A stretch of DNA of 64,000 nt from Flavobacterium aquariorum (GCF_003254745.1 NZ_QKXH01000002.1:186001-250000), one strand, 5' to 3'. Counted from the stretch's first letter, positions 37,003-45,302 are shown. The notes: generated by a model from the letters alone, not told the origin. A program made the numbers and translations.

Positions 37003-38664
37003 TTATCTTAATAATTTTAATTGCTCAATTGCATTTTGGTTACTAGGATCGATGCTCAGTGTTTTACCAAAATTGTCTTTAGCTTTGACCTTATCGGTAT
37101 CTGCATAAATAATACCCAAATTATTATAGGCTTCGACTAATTTTGATTTCATTTTTATAAGTTCAGCAGGATCTTTCTTGTTGGCTGTACTTATGAAGTC
37201 CTCATAATTTTTGGCTACCAATATATTATTTTTAAGCAAAACTTGAATTCTGGCTTTAAAAAGATACGCATCCTGAGTTGTTGGCGAAGCTGTTATAATA
37301 GTATTTAATGCCATGTCCGCTTTATTCAATTGCTCGATTTGTAATGGAGACAAATTTTCAATACCACTGCAGGCCCAATAAACGGATGAAGCAAAAAAGA
37401 AATTATCCATTAAGTATGATTTTGTCTCTGTGTTTGCAATTGCAATTTCATAAACGGTAGCAGCTTGGTTATATAACTTTTTCTCATACAATTTTTTGGC
37501 CAAGTCAGGAAGCTCACCAGCAATAGCAGGACTCATATCAAAAGATTTTTTAAGATCTAAAATTCCATTCTCAATAAGTGAATTATCAATTGGAACCAAG
37601 CTAACTCCTTTACTCAATTTTGCTGCACCAATATAAAAATAATCTCTTCCGATAACTCTATTTGAAGGATCCGAGACATAGGATGTCAAAGAACTTATAG
37701 CCGTATCAAAATTATTATTGTAATAAGCCGAATACCCTAAATAACGATAAATCCTTGGATTTACTTTATCAATTTTAGTCATTTCGTTGGCTTCAATTTC
37801 TAACGCTTTGTAATCTTTGGCAAGAATAAGGAAATCAGCATGACGCATACGGGATTCCAAAGAATAATCCGTCAAGGACATGTATTTTTCATAAAAAGCC
37901 AATCCTTTCGCAATATGAGTATCGTAATTTCGCGCATCATTTAATGCCCATAAATATTGGGTTTCAGCAAGTTCTCGATATACAGGTCCATAATTAGCAT
38001 TTAAAGCAATCACTTCGTCAAATGCACTTAATGCATAAGGAAAATTATGGGCATTTTTTATTAAAGTTCCCAATCCCATTTTGGCTCTTAGCAAAGTATT
38101 GTCCAATCTAAAAGCTTCACGATAGCAATCATAAGCATCGTTTTGTTTTTTATTGAATTTGTAAGCATCTGCCAAAGCTAATAAAACACTGGTATTTGCC
38201 GGATCAATTAATCGGGATTTACTCAAAATCTCAACTGCCTTTTTGTAATTCGGATGATCCGAATAGGTATAGGCCTTACCTATATATACCGTTTCTTCTA
38301 AATCTTTTTTACTACTATTTTGTGTAGCTAATGCAAAATATTTTTCAGCTTCGGCAACATCGCCTTTATCCAACGCAATATAGCCTAATCCGATATAACT
38401 AAAATTTCCTTTGGTGGAACACGAAATGCCAAAATCAAAATGTTTTTTGGCGGCTGCATAATCCCCTTGCAACAGACACACATTGCCCAAAAGAAATTTA
38501 GCATAGCCATCAGTAGGTTTTGAGGCGGTAATGGTTTCCAAAGTATTCTTAGCTACTTCATACTGTTCGGCATCAATAGCGTTTTTCGCTTGTTTTATAT
38601 CCTGCGCCTGTCCCAAAAAACCAAAAAACAGTGTTGCGACGGTATAAATAAAAACTTTTTTCAT
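37003..38664 (-). CDS. Secreted tetratricopeptide repeat protein
   Basis: 553 residues. Signal peptide MKKVFIYTVATLFFGFLGQAQ, then many TPR units along the whole length, for example AKFLLGNVCLLQGDYAAAKKHFDFGI, GLGYIALDKGDVAEAEKYFALA, LALADAYKFNKKQNDAYDCYREAFRLD and, at the end, NNLGIIYADTDKVKAKDNFGKTLSIDP. TPR arrays are protein-interaction scaffolds; no enzymatic domain is present. Location is probably periplasmic or outer-membrane associated. Monocistronic, with a terminator. Its specific partner is not evident. Confidence 0.85.
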   Translation of the reverse strand: MKKVFIYTVATLFFGFLGQAQDIKQAKNAIDAEQYEVAKNTLETITASKPTDGYAKFLLGNVCLLQGDYAAAKKHFDFGISCSTKGNFSYIGLGYIALDKGDVAEAEKYFALATQNSSKKDLEETVYIGKAYTYSDHPNYKKAVEILSKSRLIDPANTSVLLALADAYKFNKKQNDAYDCYREAFRLDNTLLRAKMGLGTLIKNAHNFPYALSAFDEVIALNANYGPVYRELAETQYLWALNDARNYDTHIAKGLAFYEKYMSLTDYSLESRMRHADFLILAKDYKALEIEANEMTKIDKVNPRIYRYLGYSAYYNNNFDTAISSLTSYVSDPSNRVIGRDYFYIGAAKLSKGVSLVPIDNSLIENGILDLKKSFDMSPAIAGELPDLAKKLYEKKLYNQAATVYEIAIANTETKSYLMDNFFFASSVYWACSGIENLSPLQIEQLNKADMALNTIITASPTTQDAYLFKARIQVLLKNNILVAKNYEDFISTANKKDPAELIKMKSKLVEAYNNLGIIYADTDKVKAKDNFGKTLSIDPSNQNAIEQLKLLR

Positions 38665-39106
38665 GGTAGATATAATTAATTTGAATATTAAAATAGTGCT
38701 GTATTTAATTGGTATAAAACAGCACTACAAATATAAAATAATATTAAAGAAAAACAGCATATTTTATCAATTAAATAACTGTAATTCAGTTAGTTATATT
38801 TTAAAAAACATGATAAAAGTCATTTTTTTATATTCCAAAAAAAAGTATAAGATTAGCCTAACAAGAGAAACAAAAATTAAAAAACAACGCTTTTAAAATC
38901 GTAAAAAAACACTACCTGTTCATTTTTAGATCATTAACATAAATCGTAACACTAAATTTGTATTTGCCAAAAAATTAAATGCAATCTTCTTTAAAGCAAA
39001 GCTCCTTTTCTGAAAATTTATTAAAATGAAATACTTAAAAAAAATAAGCTAAAAAACATTCTGCCAAAATATTTTTAAAATTCAAAAAAGGATTGCATCC
39101 TATTGT
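38665..39106. other. Gene-free AT-rich spacer between the TPR gene and prmA
   Basis: About 440 bp between divergent genes. It must hold promoters for both but only the prmA -7 element is convincing. No repeat or strong hairpin seen. Confidence 0.6.
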
Positions 39107-39114
39107 TACCTTTG
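39107..39114 (+). promoter_or_regulatory. prmA -7 promoter element
   Basis: TACCTTTG matches TAnnTTTG, placing the transcript start near 39120, just before the ATG at 39129 and after the alternative ATG at 39093. Confidence 0.6.
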
Positions 39115-39128
39115 CAAAAAAATTAAAC

Positions 39129-39962
39129 ATGTCAAATATTTATATAGGGTATCATTTTTCAATTGAACCAAAGGAACTGGGGTCGGAAATATTAATTGCT
39201 GAATTGGGCGAAAAAGCTTTTGAAAGCTTCACAGAAACCGAAACCGGAATTTCTGCTTTTGTCCAAAAAGACCTTTGGGACGAAACGATATTGGAAGACA
39301 TTCAAATATTACAATCGGAAGAATTCAAAATTGATTATACTTTTGAGGAAATCGAGCAAGTAAACTGGAATGAAGAGTGGGAAAAGAATTTTGAACCTAT
39401 TGACGTAGAAGGAAATTGCCATGTTCGAGCACCATTTCACCCAAAAACGGATGCAGAATATGATATTGTAATCGAACCCAAAATGAGTTTTGGAACAGGG
39501 CATCATGAAACTACACACATGATGATTCAGCATTTATTGGAAATGGATGTTACCGGAATGAAAACACTTGACATGGGTTGCGGCACAGCAATTCTGGCCA
39601 TTCTTGCCGAAATGAAGGGAGCAAAACCTATAGATGCTATTGACATTGACAACTGGTGTTACCTGAACTCCATTGAAAATGCCGAACGCAACAATTGCAA
39701 GCAAATTACAGTGTACGAAGGGGATGCTGCTTTATTGAAGGACAAAAAATACGATTTGATTATAGCCAACATCAACAGAAATATTTTATTAAACGATATG
39801 CAAAGCTATGTTGACAGTTTAAATGCGGGCGGAACCATATTATTTAGTGGTTTCTATGAAGAAGACATTCCTTATATTGATGCCTCTTGCACAGAAAAAG
39901 GATTAACTTATGTGAAAAAGTTTAAAAGAAACAACTGGTTATCAATAAAATACGTAAATTAG
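39129..39962 (+). CDS. prmA: Ribosomal protein L11 methyltransferase
   Basis: 277 residues from the ATG at 39129 (MSNIYIGYHFSIEP). The frame is open further upstream, but the upstream ATG would precede the transcript start. Features: N-terminal substrate domain with WNEEWEKNFEPI, then PKMSFGTGHHETTHMM near 137-152, the AdoMet-binding TLDMGCGTAILAILAEMKGA near 165-185, and YDLIIANINRNILL (NP-like motif with Asn) near 225-238. It trimethylates amino groups of ribosomal protein L11. Followed 44 bp later by clpS on the same strand. Confidence 0.95.
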   Translation: MSNIYIGYHFSIEPKELGSEILIAELGEKAFESFTETETGISAFVQKDLWDETILEDIQILQSEEFKIDYTFEEIEQVNWNEEWEKNFEPIDVEGNCHVRAPFHPKTDAEYDIVIEPKMSFGTGHHETTHMMIQHLLEMDVTGMKTLDMGCGTAILAILAEMKGAKPIDAIDIDNWCYLNSIENAERNNCKQITVYEGDAALLKDKKYDLIIANINRNILLNDMQSYVDSLNAGGTILFSGFYEEDIPYIDASCTEKGLTYVKKFKRNNWLSIKYVN

Positions 39963-40006
39963 TATCTCCTTTTTTATAAATCAACAAAGTACAAAAACCT
40001 AAAAGC

Positions 40007-40282
40007 ATGAGTACAATAGAGAAAGTAAAAGAAAGAACCCGAGAAGAGGAAGTTACAACCAAAAACAATGAAATAATAGTTTACAATGACGATGTAAATA
40101 CATTTGATCATGTCATTGACACTTTAGTTCGTGTTTGCGGACACACTCCTATTCAAGCAGAACAATGTTCATTGATTGTACATTACAAAGGGAAATGCAC
40201 CGTAAAAACGGGGGAATATGACAAATTAAGAGTACAATGCTCTAGATTACTTGAAGCTGGCTTAACTGCCGAGATAATCTAA
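40007..40282 (+). CDS. clpS: ATP-dependent Clp protease adaptor ClpS
   Basis: 91 residues, the usual length. IIVYNDDVNTFDHVIDTLVRVCGHTPIQAEQCSLIVHYKGKCTVKTG is the conserved ClpS core: the N-D-D/N-x-x-T-F motif makes the hydrophobic pocket for N-end-rule residues, and H-x-x-G/K-K follows. It hands N-degron substrates to ClpA/ClpC-ClpP. The prmA-clpS order is common in Bacteroidota genomes as far as I recall. A perfect terminator follows. Confidence 0.95.
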   Translation: MSTIEKVKERTREEEVTTKNNEIIVYNDDVNTFDHVIDTLVRVCGHTPIQAEQCSLIVHYKGKCTVKTGEYDKLRVQCSRLLEAGLTAEII

Positions 40283-40320
40283 ACTATACAATACTATTTC
40301 CAAAAATTAGTTATTTATTA

Positions 40321-40359
40321 AACCTACTTGAGCAAGTACAATCTCAAGTAGGTTTTTTT
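40321..40359 (+). terminator. Terminator after clpS
   Basis: Perfect 12-bp stem AACCTACTTGAG / CTCAAGTAGGTT followed by seven T. Confidence 0.92.
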
Positions 40360-40475
40360 ATGTTTTCTTAATACACAACTAATTTTGAAACCAAAATTCT
40401 CGCCAACAACTCCATTACTTGATAAACTTTCATTATTGAATACGCAAAACTACCTATAAAAAAATAACAATATTA

Positions 40476-41795
40476 ATGATATTGCCAACAATTATTTTAT
40501 ATTTGGATAAAAATACCCCTCAAATGGAAGAATACGGCAAAATATTAGTTTTTGTAATGCCCATTTTTTTGACTTTAATTATAATCGAAAAAATATACGG
40601 TCGTTACAAAGGAGAAGACACAGTTCCAAACATGGATTCGGTTTCAAGTATCAGTTCGGGAATGGTCAATTCGGTCAAAGATGTTCTTGGCCTTAGCATT
40701 ACATTAGTTTCTTACGAATGGTTTGAAACCAAGTTTGCCATAATGCATTTAGAAGCCAATGTTTGGGCCTACATCATTGGATTTATAGTGATTGATTTTT
40801 ACGGCTATTGGAGTCATCGTCTGTCTCATCAGATCAATTTTTTATGGAACAAACACGCGATTCATCACAGTAGCGAAGAATTTAATTTGGCTTGTGCCTT
40901 GCGCCAAACAGTTTCTAGCTTCGTCAATCTGTTTACCTTCCTATTGATTCCCGCAGCTCTATTGGGCGTTCCACCAAGAGTAATTGCGATAATACTGCCT
41001 ATTCACTTATTTTTACAATTTTGGTATCATACCAAACATATCAAAAAAATGGGCTTTTTGGAACACATCCTTGTGACCCCCTCGCACCATCGCGTACATC
41101 ATGCCATCAACCCCATTTATATGGATAAGAATCATTCGCAAATATTCATTTTTTGGGATAAACTTTTTGGCACTTTTCAGGAAGAATTAGATTCGGTTCC
41201 TCCTGTTTTTGGTATTACAAGACCAGCACAAACTTGGAATCCTTTCCGCATTAACTTCCAGCACTTGTGGTTATTGATTACCGATGCTTGGCGTGCCGAA
41301 AAATGGAAAGACAAACTCACTATTTGGTTCAAACCTACTGGCTGGCGTCCTGAAAATTTTGAAGAAAAATACCCAGTCAACAAAATAACCGATGTCTATG
41401 CCTTTGAGAAATATGGGACACAGCATTCCAATAAATTAATGTATTGGTCATTATTTCAAGCCATGTTCACTTTATTACTTATTACCTATATGTATAATTC
41501 GATTGTGATTATTGGTTTGCCAAACGTATTCGTGTACGGTGCTTTTATCTTTCTATCCGTTTACAGCTACACTGAATTGATGGATACCCGAAAAATCTCA
41601 TTGCTATGGGAAACAATCCGCCTTTTTGTGGGAATAGCAATCATTGCATACTTTGGTGATTGGTTTGGCATGAATACACTTTTTCCTTTTGCCTCTTACA
41701 TCATAATTGGATATCTCGTTTTATCGCTATTGGTCACGTTTTATTTTGTAAACACCAATTTTGATGGAAAAAAATCAATTGTCGCAACTTCTTAA
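40476..41795 (+). CDS. Sterol desaturase/fatty acid hydroxylase family membrane protein
   Basis: 439 residues, a long form. The membrane-embedded di-iron motif series is clear: GYWSHRLSH near 109-117, NKHAIHHSSEEFN near 123-135 and SHHRVHHAINPIYMDKNH near 206-223. The C-terminal third (about 320-435) adds four more hydrophobic helices not needed for the catalytic core. Members hydroxylate or desaturate lipids, including alkylglycerol mono-oxygenase (ether-lipid cleavage). The following gene is a lysoplasmalogenase homologue only 8 bp away, so a joint function in ether-lipid breakdown is an attractive inference. Confidence 0.88.
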   Translation: MILPTIILYLDKNTPQMEEYGKILVFVMPIFLTLIIIEKIYGRYKGEDTVPNMDSVSSISSGMVNSVKDVLGLSITLVSYEWFETKFAIMHLEANVWAYIIGFIVIDFYGYWSHRLSHQINFLWNKHAIHHSSEEFNLACALRQTVSSFVNLFTFLLIPAALLGVPPRVIAIILPIHLFLQFWYHTKHIKKMGFLEHILVTPSHHRVHHAINPIYMDKNHSQIFIFWDKLFGTFQEELDSVPPVFGITRPAQTWNPFRINFQHLWLLITDAWRAEKWKDKLTIWFKPTGWRPENFEEKYPVNKITDVYAFEKYGTQHSNKLMYWSLFQAMFTLLLITYMYNSIVIIGLPNVFVYGAFIFLSVYSYTELMDTRKISLLWETIRLFVGIAIIAYFGDWFGMNTLFPFASYIIIGYLVLSLLVTFYFVNTNFDGKKSIVATS

Positions 41796-41803
41796 AAAAA
41801 TCT

Positions 41804-42475
41804 ATGCAACCATCTTTACTTCTCAAAACCTTCATCGGATTTACCATTATTTATCTTGCAATCCAATTCCTTAATTTAGAAGGATTCGACATCTATATGA
41901 AACCAATTTTGCTTCCTATTTTAATGGGAGCAATTATACTTTCTGAAAGTTTTTCAACCAAAAAAATCCTTTTAACCGCGTTGACATTTTCCTGGATAGG
42001 TGATATTATTTTGCTTTTTACAGATAGAGGAGAACTCTATTTCATCTTCGGGCTAGTTGCTTTTCTTATATCGCATTTGGTTTATATTGCCCTTTTCAGC
42101 AAACAACAAAACACAAGAACCAACGATAACAAAGCCTTATTTTTGATTGGTGTTCTAGCTATTTTAGCCTATTTCGTCTTTATGATAGACACTTTGTTTC
42201 CTAAACTTGGACCTTTAAAAATTCCAGTTTTGGTCTATGCAATCGTTATTACAACTATGCTTTTCTTTGCTTTCAAAGGCAGTTTAAAATGGGCGATTCC
42301 TGCAAACAATTACATCCTTATCGGCGCGATTATATTTGTAAGTTCCGACAGTATTTTAGCATTCAACAAGTTTTACGCTCCAATTGAACACGCTTCATTT
42401 TACATTATGGCGACCTATTGCTTAGCGCAATATTTAATAGTGGCCGGAATTTTAAAGTTGAATTCCAAAGTATAA
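41804..42475 (+). CDS. Lysoplasmalogenase (YhhN family)
   Basis: 223 residues with about seven to eight transmembrane helices. Family motifs: KPILLPILMGAI near 32-43, LTALTFSWIGDIILLF near 59-74 (the Asp is conserved in TMEM86/YhhN), FIFGLVAFLISHLVYIALF near 81-99, VYAIVITTMLFFAF and a final FVSSDSILAFNKF. TMEM86B is a lysoplasmalogenase that hydrolyses the vinyl ether bond of lysoplasmalogen. It starts 8 bp after the sterol-desaturase-type gene, consistent with one transcript and ether-lipid metabolism. Confidence 0.88.
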   Translation: MQPSLLLKTFIGFTIIYLAIQFLNLEGFDIYMKPILLPILMGAIILSESFSTKKILLTALTFSWIGDIILLFTDRGELYFIFGLVAFLISHLVYIALFSKQQNTRTNDNKALFLIGVLAILAYFVFMIDTLFPKLGPLKIPVLVYAIVITTMLFFAFKGSLKWAIPANNYILIGAIIFVSSDSILAFNKFYAPIEHASFYIMATYCLAQYLIVAGILKLNSKV

Positions 42476-42504
42476 AATAATATTTAGGGAGTGCCACCAT
42501 AAAT

Positions 42505-42600
42505 AAAAATGGCCAACTCATCATGCTGGTGAGTCGGCCATTTTTCTTTGTGCTGTCGGGCTATACACGCTACTTCGGTAGCTAGTTTCTATCCCTCACT
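42505..42600. repeat. Dispersed two-hairpin element, copy C
   Basis: Stem of 16 bp with one mismatch (AAAAATGGCCAACTCA at 42505-42520 against 42530-42545), then GTCGGGCTAT (42555-42564), the hairpin GCTACTTCGGTAGC (42569-42582) and CTATCCCTC. The long-stem sequence is unlike copies A and B while the tail is shared. Confidence 0.8.
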
Positions 42601-42627
42601 CACATATAACAAGTCATTTATCCAAAA

Positions 42628-42665
42628 AAAAAAGCATTTTTCGGTTTAGAGAAAATGCTTTTTTT
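42628..42665. terminator. Bidirectional terminator between lysoplasmalogenase and YeeE genes
   Basis: AAAAAAGCATTTT pairs with AAAATGCTTTTTT across an 11-nt loop, with A and T runs on both sides. It lies 21 bp after the reverse-strand stop. Confidence 0.85.
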
Positions 42666-42685
42666 GTTTAGAAAATTTTATATTA

Positions 42686-43099
42686 TTAATGAGGCAACTT
42701 ACTTTTTAAAGCACCATAAATAATAGTTCCAATCAGTGCCCCAATAAGCACAATAATTACAGACATAAATCCGGCTCCTATCAATATAAAAATTGGTCCT
42801 GGGCAAGAGCCCACCAAAGCCCAACCCAGTCCAAAAGAAATTCCTCCGATCCAGTATCTGGCATTGTCTTTTGGTTTTTCCTGAATTTCAATTGGAAAAC
42901 CATCGATGTCTTTGATGTTATATCTTTTGATAATCTGAATACCTACAATACCTGTCGCAACAGCAACCCCAATAATTCCGTACATATGAAATGATTGAAA
43001 TTGAAACATTTCATAAATACGGTACCAAGAAACCGCTTCCGACTTGGTAAGCACAATTCCAAAAAGGAATCCTACTAGAAAATATTTTAAAGTTTTCAT
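42686..43099 (-). CDS. YeeE/YedE-type transporter half, second subunit
   Basis: 137 residues with four hydrophobic helices. GISFGLGWALVGSCPGPIFILIGAG near 85-110 contains the conserved Gly-rich segment with Cys (SCPGP) found in sulfur-compound transporters of the YeeE/YedE family; the shorter half is often annotated DUF6691. The first half precedes it by 3 bp. YeeE imports thiosulfate in characterised cases. No partner sulfurtransferase is in the window, so the substrate is inference from family. Confidence 0.85.
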   Translation of the reverse strand: MKTLKYFLVGFLFGIVLTKSEAVSWYRIYEMFQFQSFHMYGIIGVAVATGIVGIQIIKRYNIKDIDGFPIEIQEKPKDNARYWIGGISFGLGWALVGSCPGPIFILIGAGFMSVIIVLIGALIGTIIYGALKSKLPH

Positions 43100-43102
43100 A
43101 GT

Positions 43103-43660
43103 TTAAAAAAGTAAGGGTAATAAAAAGTGAGCCATAATCAATCCGCCAATGAAGAAACCAATAACTGCTTTCAACGAAGGCAGTTGCAAATTACTCAATC
43201 CCGAAATTGCATGCCCAGATGTACATCCACCTGCATAACGCGTTCCAAAACCTATTAAAATGCCGCCACCAAGAAGTATCAAGATACTTTTGGGAGATTT
43301 CCAAATTTGTTCTCCAAATAAAGCTTGAGGCATTAATTGACCATTGGGAGCATCGATTCCCATTTGAGAAAGCTGTGCTATCGTTTTTGGATTAATTGCA
43401 ACATTACTTGGGTCACTCATAAAATGTACAGCAACAAAACCGCCAGCCATCGCTCCCAAAACTACCAGTAAATTCCAACGATTTGCTTTCCAGTCAAAAT
43501 CAAAATACTCAATACGCTTTCCTAATCCAGTCATAGAACATAATGACTGAAGATTGGTTGACATACCAAAATTCTTTCCGAAATAAATCAGTGAAAGCAT
43601 CACCATTCCGATTAAAAAGCCAGCGGCATACCAAGGCCATGTTTGAAAAATCACACTCAT
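43103..43660 (-). CDS. YeeE/YedE-type transporter half, first subunit
   Basis: 185 residues with about five helices. GFGTRYAGGCTSGHAISGLSNLQLPSL near 138-164 is the YeeE/YedE signature, with the conserved Cys in GGCTSGH that contacts thiosulfate in characterised YeeE; a second Cys lies in SLCSMTGLGKRIEYF near 40-54. Together with the downstream 137-residue half it makes a two-gene version of the transporter. The start faces the lipoprotein gene at 43828; promoter elements for both directions lie between them. Confidence 0.88.
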   Translation of the reverse strand: MSVIFQTWPWYAAGFLIGMVMLSLIYFGKNFGMSTNLQSLCSMTGLGKRIEYFDFDWKANRWNLLVVLGAMAGGFVAVHFMSDPSNVAINPKTIAQLSQMGIDAPNGQLMPQALFGEQIWKSPKSILILLGGGILIGFGTRYAGGCTSGHAISGLSNLQLPSLKAVIGFFIGGLIMAHFLLPLLF

Positions 43661-43678
43661 ATAAATTTGTTTTGGCTA

Positions 43679-43787
43679 CAAATATAAAAGGATTTTGATA
43701 AATCCATCAATTCAGCTGGTTTTTGACAAAAATTTATAAGGATTACAGCTGGTTTTTGATAATCGAGTAAAGTTCTTTTTATATTTG
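43679..43787. promoter_or_regulatory. Divergent promoters with a 17-bp direct repeat
   Basis: Reverse: -7 TATATTTG (43686-43679) with TTG 21 bp upstream (43710-43708). Forward: TTTG (43755-43758), 21-bp spacer, -7 TATATTTG (43780-43787). Between them, CAGCTGGTTTTTGAYAA occurs at 43713 and again at 43746, a 33-bp period; the second copy overlaps the forward -33 box. Confidence 0.6.
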
Positions 43788-43827
43788 TGGTAAGAAATAC
43801 ATCACTTTAAAAATTTAAACTCTCAAA

Positions 43828-44280
43828 ATGAAAAAAATAGCCTTATTCATAACGGTACTCCTACTACTCGCTTCATGTGGAAGTGTTAAATCTTCTTTGA
43901 AAAACGTAGACAATAATGCTCCGATGCCTGTTGTGGGTAAAAATAATGCCTTCATAATTACTCAATACAGTAAAGACAAAAAATACGGTTACAATAAAGA
44001 CTACCCTATTAATATTTTTTACAAAGGCACCAAAAACGACACCATCAACCAAAAATATTTCATGAACGCTTTGGCAGGACCAAAGGGAGAAAAAATAACT
44101 TACAAAAAACTGGAAAACTGCTGCCCTTTTCCAACCAAAACAAGCGATATGGGTGCTGGATTTTTGGATGTTTACGAATTAAATTGGGAAGGTTTGAAAA
44201 AGCCAATCATCTTGTACTTGAACATCTACGAAAGAGGTCAATTGATGGTTCCGGTAGGTCTTAGTTTGAAGAAAATATAA
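43828..44280 (+). CDS. Lipoprotein of unknown function upstream of kdsA
   Basis: 150 residues. Signal MKKIALFITVLLLLASC with a lipobox (Cys near 17). The mature part is a small beta-rich domain with KYGYNKDYPINIFYKGTKND near 52-72 and a double Cys (ENCCPFP) near 98. No enzyme motif is present. It shares nothing with the KDO-8-phosphate synthase encoded next to it, although I recall proteins of this type sometimes carrying that name by positional carry-over. Transcribed from a clear promoter (TTTG-N21-TATATTTG). The function is unknown. Confidence 0.75.
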   Translation: MKKIALFITVLLLLASCGSVKSSLKNVDNNAPMPVVGKNNAFIITQYSKDKKYGYNKDYPINIFYKGTKNDTINQKYFMNALAGPKGEKITYKKLENCCPFPTKTSDMGAGFLDVYELNWEGLKKPIILYLNIYERGQLMVPVGLSLKKI

Positions 44281-44293
44281 TCAAAACCACTAC

Positions 44294-44384
44294 TGCCCTA
44301 GCCCCGATAGAAGTGGAAATCCCACGCTTTTGGGCGTGGATTGCAACGAATAGCAGGAAATAGCTCCAAATTGCAGCTATTTCT
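44294..44384. repeat. Two-hairpin element, related copy E
   Basis: CCCCGATAGAAGTGGAAAT leads into hairpin ATCCcACGC-loop-GCGTGGAT (44319-44341), then TGCAACGAATAGC and a perfect 9-bp stem GAAATAGCT / AGCTATTTC (44357-44383). The order (GATAG, short hairpin, GGAT...AGC, second stem) equals copies A-C read on the reverse strand. Confidence 0.6.
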
Positions 44385-44432
44385 CTTCTAAAAATAATTA
44401 GGAAATCTAATTAGGAAATCGCAAAATCGAAC

Positions 44433-44440
44433 TACCTTTG
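44433..44440 (+). promoter_or_regulatory. kdsA -7 promoter element
   Basis: TACCTTTG fits TAnnTTTG, with start expected near 44446. It covers the alternative ATG at 44438 and so decides for the ATG at 44462. Confidence 0.6.
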
Positions 44441-44461
44441 CACTTTCAAAAAAAACACAAT

Positions 44462-45280
44462 ATGAACATACACAATATTCCACAAATCAAACATACTGAG
44501 AGTGATAACTTCTTTTTATTGGCTGGTCCATGTGCCATTGAAGGCGAAGAAATGGCAATGCGAATTGCAGAAAAATTAGTTGGTATCTCTGATAAATTAC
44601 AAATTCCTTTTGTTTTCAAGGGATCTTTTAAGAAAGCAAATCGTTCTAGAATAGATAGTTTCTCTGGAATTGGAGATGAAAAAGCACTTAAAATACTGGA
44701 AAAAGTATCTAAAACTTTTGGTGTACCAACCGTTACAGATATCCATACTAATGAAGATGCCGCAATGGCTGCCGAATATGTGGATGTATTGCAAATTCCG
44801 GCTTTCCTTGTTCGTCAAACTGATCTAGTGGTGGCTGCTGCCAATACCGGAAAAATAGTAAACTTGAAAAAAGGACAATTCATGAGTCCGGAAAGCATGA
44901 AACATGCGGTTCAAAAAGTATTAGACTGTAATAATCAAAACGTGATGGTGACTGATCGTGGTACTATGTTTGGCTACCAAGACATGATTGTAGATTACCG
45001 CGGTATTCCTACGATGCAACAATATGCTACAACTGTTCTGGATGTTACCCATTCATTACAACAACCAAACCAAACTGCTGGCGTGACTGGAGGAAGACCG
45101 GATATGATTGAAACTGTTGCCAAAGCTGGTATTGCTGTTGGTGTAGATGGTATTTTTATTGAAACGCATTTTGACCCAGCAAATGCTAAAAGTGACGGTG
45201 CTAACATGTTGCACTTGGATTACTTTGAGCCATTGATGAACAGATTGGTTGCCATTAGAAAAACAATTAATCAATTTTAA
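44462..45280 (+). CDS. kdsA: 3-deoxy-8-phosphooctulonate (KDO-8-phosphate) synthase
   Basis: 272 residues from the ATG at 44462 (MNIHNIPQIKHTES). Condenses phosphoenolpyruvate with arabinose 5-phosphate for lipopolysaccharide KDO. Signatures: FFLLAGPCAIEGEEMA near 18-33, FKGSFKKANRSRIDSFSGIG near 53-72, TDIHTNEDA near 96-104, LQIPAFLVRQTDL near 117-129, GTMFGYQDMIVDYRGIP near 172-188, DVTHSLQQPNQTAGVTGGRP near 197-216 and GIFIETHFDPANAKSDGANML near 236-256. Cytosolic. The two paralogous envelope genes follow 22 bp later. Confidence 0.96.
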   Translation: MNIHNIPQIKHTESDNFFLLAGPCAIEGEEMAMRIAEKLVGISDKLQIPFVFKGSFKKANRSRIDSFSGIGDEKALKILEKVSKTFGVPTVTDIHTNEDAAMAAEYVDVLQIPAFLVRQTDLVVAAANTGKIVNLKKGQFMSPESMKHAVQKVLDCNNQNVMVTDRGTMFGYQDMIVDYRGIPTMQQYATTVLDVTHSLQQPNQTAGVTGGRPDMIETVAKAGIAVGVDGIFIETHFDPANAKSDGANMLHLDYFEPLMNRLVAIRKTINQF

Positions 45281-45302
45281 TTTAACATAGAATACCAATA
45301 CA

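Noticed and set aside
38663..38896. Forward 77-codon frame after the TPR gene start
   Set aside because: Low-complexity Lys/Ile/Tyr/Asn-rich translation in an AT-rich divergent spacer.
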